Notes under the pieces: generated by a model
Told to the model about the DNA's origin: nothing
What the model saw: only the letters and a program-made list of their open reading frames with translations
Databases searched by the model: none
IMG/VR virus record: IMGVR_UViG_3300037235_000271
Span: 1-47,249 of that record
DNA: 47,249 nucleotides
DNA from: a virus
Reading direction: 5' to 3' (one strand)
Part shown: positions 31,830 through 37,758 of the stretch, one piece after another
Position numbering within the stretch: the first letter of the stretch is position 1
Layout of the letters: each line of letters begins with the position of its first letter
Translations under genes and position numbers: made by a program

Positions 31830-31906
31830 TTTGGTGGTCCTTTCTTGGAAGTTTCTGTATAGGGAATTCATGGGAATGGAATGGAGCCTTTGGATAAAGT
31901 CGCCGC

Positions 31907-32116
31907 CTAGATATCCCCCTCAACCGCCAGGCGGGCGGGAGGGCTCCACCATCGGGCGAGCTCGCTCTGCGAAGGCTGGCGGAGCCAGTATGGAGGCTGG
32001 CACTTACAGCCGAGGAGGTGCTGGCACCCTGGCTGGATCCGACGGGGTTTGGAATAGGAATTATATTCTTGAATATCTGTTATCATAGAACCGACTCCGG
32101 CGGTGACCGGCGACAT
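31907..32116 (-). CDS. Small cysteine-containing protein
   Basis: The frame encodes about 69 residues with IQPGCQHLLGCKCQPPYWLR, then QPSQSELARWWSPPARLAVE. The three cysteines and a histidine could bind metal. The ATG at 32116 overlaps the upstream stop (TGATG); an ATG at 32086 has its own GGAG and is also plausible. The segment is high-GC. Function is unknown. Confidence 0.45.
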   Translation of the reverse strand: MSPVTAGVGSMITDIQEYNSYSKPRRIQPGCQHLLGCKCQPPYWLRQPSQSELARWWSPPARLAVEGDI

Positions 32117-32256
32117 CACTCGCTCGGCGGAGGCAAGCCTCGGAATGAATTTCGAGGATGGAAGTGGTTCCAGGGATGTGTTTTCAACAGGGTTATAAGC
32201 AGCATGGTGAAAAATACTGCAAAGCAGCTCAAACCCAGAACCCTATGCCAGGTCAT
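32116..32256 (-). CDS. Single-pass membrane micro-protein (46 aa)
   Basis: The sequence is MTWHRVLGLSCFAVFFTMLL, then ITLLKTHPWNHFHPRNSFRG and a short proline-rich end. One membrane helix (about 5-25) is clear. Its ATG overlaps the KGG gene stop (ATGA), and its own stop overlaps the next gene start. It may act at the host inner membrane early in infection, for example in exclusion or signalling; this is inference. Confidence 0.5.
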   Translation of the reverse strand: MTWHRVLGLSCFAVFFTMLLITLLKTHPWNHFHPRNSFRGLPPPSE

Positions 32257-32597
32257 TTGGATTCTCTTCGAGAGAGGGAGATCTTCGCTCCCTTCTTCCC
32301 ACACTCCCGGGCGAACTCGGGGTTGGTGGAGAAAGTTCTGCTTTCCGGGCGGGAGACAAGACCGCCCGGGCGGCCGGCCGCAAGGGCGGTCTCAGGATTT
32401 TGGTAAAAGCTTCGCTTATGCCCCTGAACCGCCCGTCCGCCCTTTTTCCCTGCTTTTGAAGCCAGCTCGCGGTTGAGAGAAAAGCTTCGCTTTTCATTCG
32501 GGACGGAGCGTCCGCCGAGGGAGGCGATTTCGCGCTGCCTTTCGGGGGGAAGAGTGTTAAAGCCTCGACGGCGGATGGGAGGTGAGGAGTCGGGCAT
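32253..32597 (-). CDS. KGG-motif (stress-induced-like) repeat protein
   Basis: The 114-residue basic protein has repeated units of the type REIASLGGRSVPNEKRSFSL, ELASKAGKKGGRAV and EFARECGKKGAKISL. These match the KGG repeat of bacterial stress-induced proteins (GsiB/YciG-like), often separated by (S/T)FxxNPE-A turns. Start ATG 32597 has AAGGA upstream. It is the first gene after the operator-controlled promoter at 32640-32668. The role in phages is unclear; nucleic-acid binding or protection is possible. Confidence 0.7.
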   Translation of the reverse strand: MPDSSPPIRRRGFNTLPPERQREIASLGGRSVPNEKRSFSLNRELASKAGKKGGRAVQGHKRSFYQNPETALAAGRPGGLVSRPESRTFSTNPEFARECGKKGAKISLSRRESK

Positions 32598-32630
32598 AGG
32601 GAAGTGTCCTTGTGGGGGATGGCGGTGCGC

Positions 32631-32668
32631 CACCCGGGTATCATCGGCCAATCATACCCGTATGTCAA
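32631..32668 (-). promoter_or_regulatory. Early promoter with CCCGGG/ATACCCG operator boxes
   Basis: On the minus strand TTGACA (32668-32663), 17 bases, GATGAT (32645-32640). The spacer starts with TACGGGTATGAT and the -10 is followed by ACCCGGGTG, so operator-like boxes cover the spacer and start site. It lies between a terminator (32702-32735) and the KGG gene, forming an insulated transcription unit. Confidence 0.65.
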
Positions 32669-32701
32669 CAAAGCAATCACGAAGCAATCTATGTTCTAGA
32701 T

Positions 32702-32735
32702 CAAAAGAAAAGGCCAGGGGTTTAGTCCTGGCCTC
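32702..32735 (-). terminator. Intrinsic terminator (minus strand)
   Basis: Read on the minus strand, AGGCCAGG pairs with CCTGGCCT around an 8-base loop (32734-32711) and is followed by TTTCTTTTG, a good U-tract. It ends the transcript from the 33810-33838 promoter just before the next promoter. Confidence 0.75.
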
Positions 32736-32812
32736 TTCCCGCCGGGATGACGTCGCTGGGAGACTCACTTCACAACGATGTCGGTCCGACTCGCCCCTTG
32801 GGGCTATTGGTC

Positions 32813-32920
32813 CTACCAGCAGCTGAGATCACAATACTCTGGAGGAGTGTATGAAGGGATCGGAGCCGCCGGCGGCTGGGTGGTGAATAACATGGCTAAG
32901 AGCAAAATTGCGTGGGTCAT
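32813..32920 (-). CDS. Secreted micro-peptide candidate (35 aa)
   Basis: AAAGGA lies 7 bases before an ATG that encodes MTHAILLLAMLFTTQPPAAP, then IPSYTPPEYCDLSCW. The first 18 residues look like a signal peptide or membrane anchor, and the rest is a Pro-rich peptide with two cysteines. It sits between the gene ending at 33038 and the terminator. It could be exported to the periplasm. Real expression is not proven. Confidence 0.45.
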   Translation of the reverse strand: MTHAILLLAMLFTTQPPAAPIPSYTPPEYCDLSCW

Positions 32921-32975
32921 TTAGGGTCCTTTGGTTGGTAAAATATTGGCTACAGTACTACTACTAAGGCAGGGA

Positions 32976-33023
32976 GGGAGCCAGGAGTACTTCTGAAATA
33001 CTCCCCTGTCAGCTCTGGCTCCC
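32976..33023. other. Two-part hairpin just downstream of gene 33038-33748
   Basis: GGGAGCCAG (32976-32984) pairs with CTGGCTCCC (33015-33023), and inside it GGAGTA (32984-32989) pairs with TACTCC (32999-33004). It starts 15 bases after the stop codon at 33038. No U-tract follows. It may protect the mRNA 3' end or attenuate transcription into the micro-peptide gene. Confidence 0.45.
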
Positions 33024-33037
33024 GCCCTGTCGAGGGC

Positions 33038-33748
33038 TCAGCCCAAGCCCACCGATGCCAGAAGCGCGTCGGTATTGACGTGGGAGTTCTTCGCCGCCTT
33101 CTCCGCCTCGATCCGGTCGATCGTCGGCTTGATCTTTGAACTTGCCCGTAGGGCGAGCTTTTCCTTTGGTGATTTTGCCTTGAGAAAGGCCTTCATCTCC
33201 TCAACGGACTTGCCGGTGAGCTCCACTAGGGCCTTGAGCAGGACACTCGTTCCTGACATCCCTCCACCCTCACGAACCATCGACCACTCGCCTTTATTCA
33301 GCTGGTCGATGAGCTCTTCAACCTCCAGAACCATATCATCAACATCCTCAATCCCCGCGGTCTCGTCGCCGAGCTTTTGCTCAGCTCCATGGAGGGCAAA
33401 CTGGGTAAAGAGGCTCTCGGGGAGGATGAAATTCAGCACCCGCCCGTTGCGGAAGTTCAGCCGGACGAAGGCTGGAATGGTCTCGCCGAGGTCGTTCTGG
33501 CGAGGGAGGAAGGACTCTTTGAGCATCCGCCGGGCGCCGACGAACTCGACATTCCGACCGTCTTCCATTGTGATGACCTCAACTTCGCGGGTCTTCTTAG
33601 CCTTCGCCGGTAGGCCGACCGGCGGCTCAAAAGACCCGTTGGATGGCTCGATCTGCGCTTGTGGATGGGGCTGTCCGGTGTAGCCGGCGGCGTGGATTTG
33701 AGCGCTGTGAGCGCTGTGAGCGCTGTGAGCGCTGTGAAACTCGTTCAT
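33038..33748 (-). CDS. Conserved-looking early protein with SAH repeats and shared C-terminal motif
   Basis: The 236-residue protein starts with MNEFHSAHSAHSAHSAQIH, a tripeptide repeat from a 9-bp tandem repeat, then a Pro-rich linker. The body (VEVITMEDGRNVEFVGARRM, FVRLNFRNGRVLNFILPESL, HGAEQKLGDETAG, LNKGEWSMVREGGGMSGTSV) resembles a family of unknown phage proteins of early modules. It ends VNTDALLASVGLG, related to the MLxELGL endings elsewhere. AGGAGA precedes the start. Its own promoter lies at 33810-33838 and a terminator follows at 32702-32735. Function is unknown. Confidence 0.65.
   Translation of the reverse strand: MNEFHSAHSAHSAHSAQIHAAGYTGQPHPQAQIEPSNGSFEPPVGLPAKAKKTREVEVITMEDGRNVEFVGARRMLKESFLPRQNDLGETIPAFVRLNFRNGRVLNFILPESLFTQFALHGAEQKLGDETAGIEDVDDMVLEVEELIDQLNKGEWSMVREGGGMSGTSVLLKALVELTGKSVEEMKAFLKAKSPKEKLALRASSKIKPTIDRIEAEKAAKNSHVNTDALLASVGLG
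33701..33736 (-). repeat. Four tandem copies of a 9-bp unit in coding sequence
   Basis: AGCGCTGTG (plus-strand reading) occurs four times in a row and encodes the SAH repeats near the N-terminus of the 236-residue protein. The unit length is a multiple of three, so copy number changes would keep the frame. Confidence 0.85.
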
Positions 33749-33809
33749 TTTCTGGTCTCCTAAGTACTTAGTTTATTCAGCCTATCGACACATGTCGATT
33801 GGGGGGTGG

Positions 33810-33838
33810 AGTCTAGTCCACCCCCATGGGGTTGTCAA
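33810..33838 (-). promoter_or_regulatory. Early promoter with GGGGTGGA hairpin
   Basis: On the minus strand TTGACA (33838-33833), 17 bases, TAGACT (33815-33810), about 60 bases upstream of the ATG at 33748. The -10 lies in an inverted repeat GGGGTGGA/TCCACCCC, and a palindrome CGACACATGTCG lies downstream. It lacks CCCGGG boxes and may answer to a different regulator. Confidence 0.6.
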
Positions 33839-33846
33839 TCAAGGAT

Positions 33847-34056
33847 TTAAAAGGCTTTCTGATCTGTAATATGGGCTATTTCGCCTCGGACGATTCTATC
33901 CCCCTTGGGCGCATCTATTCCAATTCGAATGTCTTTGTCATTGACACTTGAAACGACAGTGATGATTATCTCATGCTCCGTCCCAGGGTTGATGATGATC
34001 TGGCTCTTGAGAGAGCTGTGTCGGCTGCTTAGCGGCCGGCGGGTTAGGATAAGCAT
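33847..34056 (-). CDS. CsrA/RsmA-family translational regulator
   Basis: The 69-residue protein starts MLILTRRP and contains IIITVVSSVNDKDIRIGIDA, then PKGDRIVRGEI, matching the CsrA signature (MLILTRR...ITVTVL...VRIGxxAPKxxxVxREEI). CsrA dimers bind GGA motifs in mRNA leaders and block or aid translation. Here the loop after LTRR is several residues longer than in bacterial CsrA, and VHREEI is replaced by IVRGEI, so the key arginine is kept. It could reprogramme host carbon metabolism or control phage mRNAs. Confidence 0.8.
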   Translation of the reverse strand: MLILTRRPLSSRHSSLKSQIIINPGTEHEIIITVVSSVNDKDIRIGIDAPKGDRIVRGEIAHITDQKAF

Positions 34057-34058
34057 TT

Positions 34059-34130
34059 TTAATCCCCGTCGAAGACGAAGAATTGAATATTACCAGCTCC
34101 ACGGTCATCCCAAATTATAATAGTCTTCAT
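34059..34130 (-). CDS. Micro-protein (23 aa) before csrA-like gene
   Basis: The ORF encodes MKTIIIWDDRGAGNIQFFVF, then DGD. GGAG stands 7 bases before the ATG and the stop lies 2 bases before the CsrA-like ATG. It looks like a strand-turn-strand peptide. It may be a leader peptide coupling translation to the regulator. Confidence 0.4.
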   Translation of the reverse strand: MKTIIIWDDRGAGNIQFFVFDGD

Positions 34131-34156
34131 AACTGATCTCCATTGCGAATGTTGGC

Positions 34157-34303
34157 TTAAGCCTCTTCGAATATCCGCTCTATCGCGCGCTTTAAACCCA
34201 ACCGGGCACTGAATCTCCGGCCGTGGATATAAAGCTCATTTGACCCATCTCTGGAATAAAAGCGCACTTTGTTAATTTTCCATATGGGGGTAGAGGTTTC
34301 CAT
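34157..34303 (-). CDS. Small basic protein (48 aa)
   Basis: The ORF encodes METSTPIWKINKVRFYSRDG, then SNELYIHGRRFSARLGLKRA and a final helix IERIFEEA. It follows the UvrD-like helicase gene region in reverse order (its start is 8 bases from the helicase stop). Basic strands and a short helix suggest nucleic-acid binding. No Shine-Dalgarno is evident. Confidence 0.45.
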   Translation of the reverse strand: METSTPIWKINKVRFYSRDGSNELYIHGRRFSARLGLKRAIERIFEEA

Positions 34304-34310
34304 ATGAATG

Positions 34311-35795
34311 TTATTGGGTTGCGCCGAAGGTAAGGCGGTCGGCCGCCCGGGTGATCCCGACGTACATGAGGTTCTCCTCCTGCTCTACCTGCTCTAGACT
34401 CCTTGCGAAAATCGCTGGGATGAGATCCGGGCGGAGGATATAGACCCGAGGGTGCTCCAGCCCCTTGGCCTTATGAATCGTGCTGAAAATCGTCCCGTTT
34501 TGGGATTCGCCAAGGCGCTTGAGCATCGAGAGCATGTCTTCAACCTTGGTGAATTCACTCGCTACCTCCCGGGCGGTTTCATAGCGATCTTGGAGATAAT
34601 GAAGCTTAGCCATGAATCCCTCCTCCCTCGCCTCCGTGCTCTTTCGAGCGAACCAGCTATCGAGCTTTGGAATGAGCTCCGAAGTCATCTGTAACTTAAA
34701 CCCCCTTATCCAGTTGGTGAAATTATCGAGGAAGTTCGTCCGAACCTGACAGGGACGCTTCGCCCGGATATAGCTCAGAATGACCTTAAACATTGGTGCG
34801 TTGTTTCGACAGAGGACCATTTGGTCGCCGAAATCTGAGGGGGCGAAGTTATCAGGAGGGGTAATCACCACCTCGCCCTTGGGCGCTCCCTCTCTGGCTG
34901 TGATCTCGGGGCAGTATTTCTGTGCCCACTCCACTACGCTTTTCGGACAGCGGTAGGTGATGCTGAGCGGGAGCTCGGTCATCGCAAAGCGAGAGCCGAG
35001 AATGCCCATGGAGTTGCTCAGCGCGCCTCTAAATCCATAGATCGCCTGTCGCCGGTCCCCGACCGCGATCAGGCGGGCGCCCTTATTCACTAACTTGGTG
35101 ATGAAAAGGTGCTGGATTTCGTTCAGATCTTGAGCCTCGTCGATGATGAGATTGCTGAAATGGGGGAACTCCCACTTGTGGTATAGCGGTCCATAGATCT
35201 GATCATCGAAATCAAAGATGTCGGTCCGCCCGACGGCTTGGATAAACACCCGGCGAGCGAGATCAGAGATCTCTTCCTCCCTCCCCATCGGAAGGTCGAG
35301 GGAGAACTGGTCTGAGAGTTCGAGGAACTGCTCCACCTTGAGTGGATTATGATCCAACCCTAGTCCATGGGCCTTGCCCAACCCGACCAGGCGGGAGATG
35401 AGTCCCGAGAATTCTTTAAAGACCTGTGACCCCTCCCCAATCAGGGATTTGAGAATGAGATAGCTCTTCTTCGGCTCGAGTTTCGCCTCTCTGAGATATT
35501 TAAACCAAAGTCTATGTCCGAGGGAATTGATCGTCCTGACGATCTGTTTACTCAGCCCGGTCTTGACCCTCAGGGCCTCGGCAATATCAGCATTAAAGGC
35601 GAGGAAGAGGTAGGAACCTGAGAGATGATTGAGTGATTCGATAATCGTTGTGGTCTTTCCACTCCCTGCGACCGCCTGGATTAGAAGATTATCATTTCTC
35701 TCCCGAGCGAAGCTAAAGATCTCCTCCTGAAGTCTTGACCACTTTGTCATTGTCGTCCTGGTCATGGAGGCTATTGGCTCATCTATCAGGTTCAT
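34311..35795 (-). CDS. UvrD/PcrA-like superfamily 1 helicase
   Basis: The 494-residue protein carries Walker A LIQAVAGSGKTTTI (38-51), motif Ia LFLAFNADIAEAL, Walker B LIIDEAQDLNEIQ, motif III AVGDRRQAIYGFRGA, motif IV SITYRCPKSVVEWA, motif V FSTIHKAKGLEHPRVY and motif VI NLMYVGITRAADRL. All SF1A helicase motifs are present in a shortened framework compared with UvrD (about 720). It probably works in repair or recombination-dependent replication, or removes proteins from DNA. Its ATG overlaps the previous stop (ATGA). Confidence 0.9.
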   Translation of the reverse strand: MNLIDEPIASMTRTTMTKWSRLQEEIFSFARERNDNLLIQAVAGSGKTTTIIESLNHLSGSYLFLAFNADIAEALRVKTGLSKQIVRTINSLGHRLWFKYLREAKLEPKKSYLILKSLIGEGSQVFKEFSGLISRLVGLGKAHGLGLDHNPLKVEQFLELSDQFSLDLPMGREEEISDLARRVFIQAVGRTDIFDFDDQIYGPLYHKWEFPHFSNLIIDEAQDLNEIQHLFITKLVNKGARLIAVGDRRQAIYGFRGALSNSMGILGSRFAMTELPLSITYRCPKSVVEWAQKYCPEITAREGAPKGEVVITPPDNFAPSDFGDQMVLCRNNAPMFKVILSYIRAKRPCQVRTNFLDNFTNWIRGFKLQMTSELIPKLDSWFARKSTEAREEGFMAKLHYLQDRYETAREVASEFTKVEDMLSMLKRLGESQNGTIFSTIHKAKGLEHPRVYILRPDLIPAIFARSLEQVEQEENLMYVGITRAADRLTFGATQ

Positions 35796-36091
35796 TTATA
35801 TATTTCCTTCAGCTTCTCAAGAAAGAGTTCGAGATTTCGCTTGGCTTCTCTAAAGCCAGCTATGTAAAACTCCCTATCGTCCTTGTCTTGACACTCAGCC
35901 CATGAAAGAGCCTTGGCAAAGGTTTGGATTAGTTCCCCCAGCTTGCTCCAATCCGGAGCGCTTTTATTGGCCCAATTCATAGCTCGATCCGCGAGCCAGA
36001 GTCCAGCTCTTTGAACTTCTTCATCACTATATCCCTGAGGATTTTTGGTGATGAAGACGGAGAGATTGAGGTCCAGTTCTATATATCTCAC
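35792..36091 (-). CDS. Small helical protein upstream of helicase
   Basis: The 99-residue protein begins at a GTG overlapping the upstream stop (GTGA). It has a short strand (YIELDLNLSVFI) and then helices (RAGLWLADRAMNWANKS, KALSWAECQDKDDREFYIAG, ELFLEKLKEIYK). The frame is open further upstream but that part is out of register with two better genes. Function is unknown; it is coupled to the helicase. Confidence 0.55.
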   Translation of the reverse strand: MRYIELDLNLSVFITKNPQGYSDEEVQRAGLWLADRAMNWANKSAPDWSKLGELIQTFAKALSWAECQDKDDREFYIAGFREAKRNLELFLEKLKEIYK

Positions 36092-36204
36092 AGCGTCTTG
36101 TCCTCTTTGAGATATCTGATCAGCCCATTGAACTCGTTGATTGCGTGGCCCTTGACCTTTAGGATCCCGGCGGCCCGCCACTCCGCCTTCCCCATTCTCA
36201 CCAT
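36088..36204 (-). CDS. Micro-protein (38 aa)
   Basis: From the ATG at 36204 the ORF encodes MVRMGKAEWRAAGILKVKGH, then AINEFNGLIRYLKEDKTL. It is basic and helical. It overlaps the upstream stop by 7 bases and the next GTG by 4. The open frame extends upstream to 36318 within another gene. Function is unknown. Confidence 0.45.
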   Translation of the reverse strand: MVRMGKAEWRAAGILKVKGHAINEFNGLIRYLKEDKTL

Positions 36205-36428
36205 ATGCTCTGCGACGATGAGACAGGTGTTGCTGGAGAGACAAAAGGTCTGATCAGGAATGAGCGAGGGAGGGGAATGACATTTGAATCCTTCCCTTCC
36301 CTCGCTCGCCCGGCGCACTCTGGACTGAGCACATAAGATCCATTACATACCTCGCGGCGTGTTGCACCACAATTCCTACAGATCTGCTCTCCATTCACCA
36401 AGTGTTCTGAAGTAAAAACATGTCTCAT
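36198..36428 (-). CDS. Small zinc-ribbon-like protein
   Basis: The 76-residue protein opens with MRHVFTSEHLVNGEQICRNC, then GATRREVCNGSYVLSPECAG. CRNCG with the later C...C pair gives a four-cysteine zinc site, as in small phage zinc ribbons. GGGGAG lies 6 bases before the ATG. A strong hairpin (36464-36492) lies just upstream. The C-terminal 30 residues are low-complexity. Confidence 0.55.
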   Translation of the reverse strand: MRHVFTSEHLVNGEQICRNCGATRREVCNGSYVLSPECAGRAREGKDSNVIPLPRSFLIRPFVSPATPVSSSQSIW

Positions 36429-36463
36429 CTGTTTCTCCCCTTTCTCACTAAGCCCATTTATCA

Positions 36464-36492
36464 GACCGAGGGCAGAGCCACTGCCCTCGGTC
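36464..36492. other. 12-bp perfect stem hairpin in early transcript
   Basis: GACCGAGGGCAG (36464-36475) and CTGCCCTCGGTC (36481-36492) flank a 5-base loop. It lies between the stop of the gene ending at 36502 and the ribosome binding site of the zinc-ribbon gene. No U-tract is present on either strand, so it may be an RNase III site or a stabiliser of the mRNA 5' end. Confidence 0.5.
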
Positions 36493-36501
36493 TCAGATCT
36501 C

Positions 36502-36756
36502 TCAGTCATTACAAACCGGATCCCTCACACATCGGCCAAGGACCAGACATCTCTCCCGTGATGAGCATGAAGGCTGTCCTATTGCCCTCTCTCCTCTCAC
36601 CCACTTTTCCACATTCACAACCATATATATCAAATCCTCTAAATCCTTCTCACTCAGATAGTCCTTATTCAACTCCACCTTGGTCTCCTTATCCTCCCCG
36701 ATCTCAATAACTAGTAAAAGGGCCTTTATCATTGCCAGATGATTAATTTTCGCCAT
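36502..36756 (-). CDS. Small early protein, unknown function
   Basis: The 84-residue protein (MAKINHLAMIKALLLVIEIG...) has a hydrophobic helix, an acidic-charged middle (EDKETKVELNKDYLSEKDLE) and a cysteine-containing tail (CSSRERCLVLGRCVRDPVC). Four cysteines in the tail could hold zinc or form disulphides. No ribosome binding site is clear. No family was recognised. Confidence 0.5.
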   Translation of the reverse strand: MAKINHLAMIKALLLVIEIGEDKETKVELNKDYLSEKDLEDLIYMVVNVEKWVRGERAIGQPSCSSRERCLVLGRCVRDPVCND

Positions 36757-36761
36757 GGGAG

Positions 36762-36965
36762 TTATTTCTTCGCTATTTCCGATCCATTCTCACTCGTATC
36801 CTCCACACACTTCCATTTCTCATCCCACTGGGTGATGAGATTCGCTCCCTGAGCCTCGCACTGCGCTTCGCGCTCAAAATGTTTCATCACCAACATCCCC
36901 TGCGCCGCGTCCTGCAGCCCTGATCCCATTCCACTATTCAGCCAAATGATTAAAAGCCATTTCAT
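36762..36965 (-). CDS. Small protein with hydrophobic N-terminus
   Basis: The 67-residue protein starts MKWLLIIWLNSGMGSGLQDA, which could be a weak signal peptide, and continues with a charged helical part containing two cysteines (AQCEAQGANLITQWDEKWKC). Its ATG overlaps the stop of an upstream zinc micro-ORF (ATGA). Secretion or membrane association is possible; function is unknown. Confidence 0.5.
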   Translation of the reverse strand: MKWLLIIWLNSGMGSGLQDAAQGMLVMKHFEREAQCEAQGANLITQWDEKWKCVEDTSENGSEIAKK

Positions 36966-37081
36966 AACTTATCCTTTGCTCGCTTTGCGAGCCAACTGAG
37001 CTTTTCTCTCCTCGCACACTCAACACAGTTAGAGGTTGAAACATACCTAACCCTATGTCCGAAGGAACATTTCCTTCCAAC
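36962..37081 (-). pseudogene. Zinc-finger micro-ORF lacking a canonical start codon
   Basis: The frame encodes VGRKCSFGHRVRYVSTSNCV, then ECARREKLSWLAKRAKDKL. The pattern GRxCxxGHxxxRYVSxxNCVECxR is shared by many small phage and bacterial zinc-binding proteins. GAGGAGGGG stands at the right distance before a GTT codon at 37081, where ATG or GTG is expected, and no start codon lies between the upstream in-frame stop and this point. The stop overlaps the next ATG. It may be a start-codon mutant, a sequencing error or a gene using a non-standard start. Confidence 0.45.
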
Positions 37082-37157
37082 GTACTTAACCCCTCCTCTC
37101 GCCTAGGCTAGGCTCTTTGCCCTGATTGCTTCACTTCTAGAGAATATTATAGCTTTC

Positions 37158-37544
37158 TCAACCCTTCGTTGGATAGGGAATCGGGCACTTTGGCCCGAAG
37201 TCTGGGGGAGATTCTCCCCCTTCGGGCGGCTCAATGGTGGTCGGGGATTGAGGCCTTGCTATCCCCTTCGAGATTCTCACCAACTCCTCTAGCAGATCCC
37301 TATCCCTCCCCTGCTCTCTAAGCCCTTCGGTCCTCAGCTCACTTTCCCCCAAAGTCTTTCCTCTTAAAACCTCCTGCCACGCTTCCCTTCTGACAATCTT
37401 TCCAATCTGCGCCGCACCAACCTCGAACTCGCGGCTCAGCCTCCCCTGGCTCCACCCCTCTTCATGATAGAGGTGGAAGATTTCCAGAACCTGCTCCCCA
37501 GAGAGCTTCGCCGCCCGGCGGTTGTGGGCTTTAAACTTCGTCAC
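37158..37544 (-). CDS. Helix-turn-helix DNA-binding protein
   Basis: The 128-residue protein has LSGEQVLEIFHLYHEEGWSQ, then GRLSREFEVGAAQIGKIVRR, a clear HTH (WSQGRLSREFEVGAAQIGKIV). It resembles phage HTH proteins with an AKLTxEQVxEIRxLY start and R-E-W end. The C-terminal part is Pro/Gly-rich. It starts at a GTG overlapping the previous gene by 14 bases. It is one candidate for the repressor or activator acting on the CCCGGG boxes; evidence for that is only co-occurrence. Confidence 0.65.
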   Translation of the reverse strand: MTKFKAHNRRAAKLSGEQVLEIFHLYHEEGWSQGRLSREFEVGAAQIGKIVRREAWQEVLRGKTLGESELRTEGLREQGRDRDLLEELVRISKGIARPQSPTTIEPPEGGESPPDFGPKCPIPYPTKG

Positions 37545-37758
37545 GAGCTAAAACCCTGCCACACGCGTGCGCGGCTTCCACCGTTCCCATTTCCCTCTCC
37601 CAGATCCTCGCTATCACATATTGCCCAGTCCTATGTGGTGCGTTGATCCAAGCTAATGCGGTCTCTTCATCTGTAAACGGCCCTATCACCTCCCCATCCA
37701 TTCTTGTTTCGATGATATAAGTCTTGGTTGATATAGCTGCTGTCTTATTACTTTTCAT
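37531..37758 (-). CDS. Small early protein, unknown function
   Basis: The 75-residue protein (MKSNKTAAISTKTYIIETRM...) has two strands, a GEVIGPFTDEETALAWINA helix and a final VIARIWEREMGTVEAAHACG segment. It resembles small proteins with a FTDEETAxAW motif but no function is known. It overlaps the genes on both sides by 11-14 bases. Confidence 0.55.
   Translation of the reverse strand: MKSNKTAAISTKTYIIETRMDGEVIGPFTDEETALAWINAPHRTGQYVIARIWEREMGTVEAAHACGRVLARDEV

Noticed and set aside
32243-32680. 145-codon minus-strand frame over the KGG gene
   Set aside because: The other frame has clear KGG repeats, a ribosome binding site and ATGA coupling; this one covers the promoter and is compositionally random.
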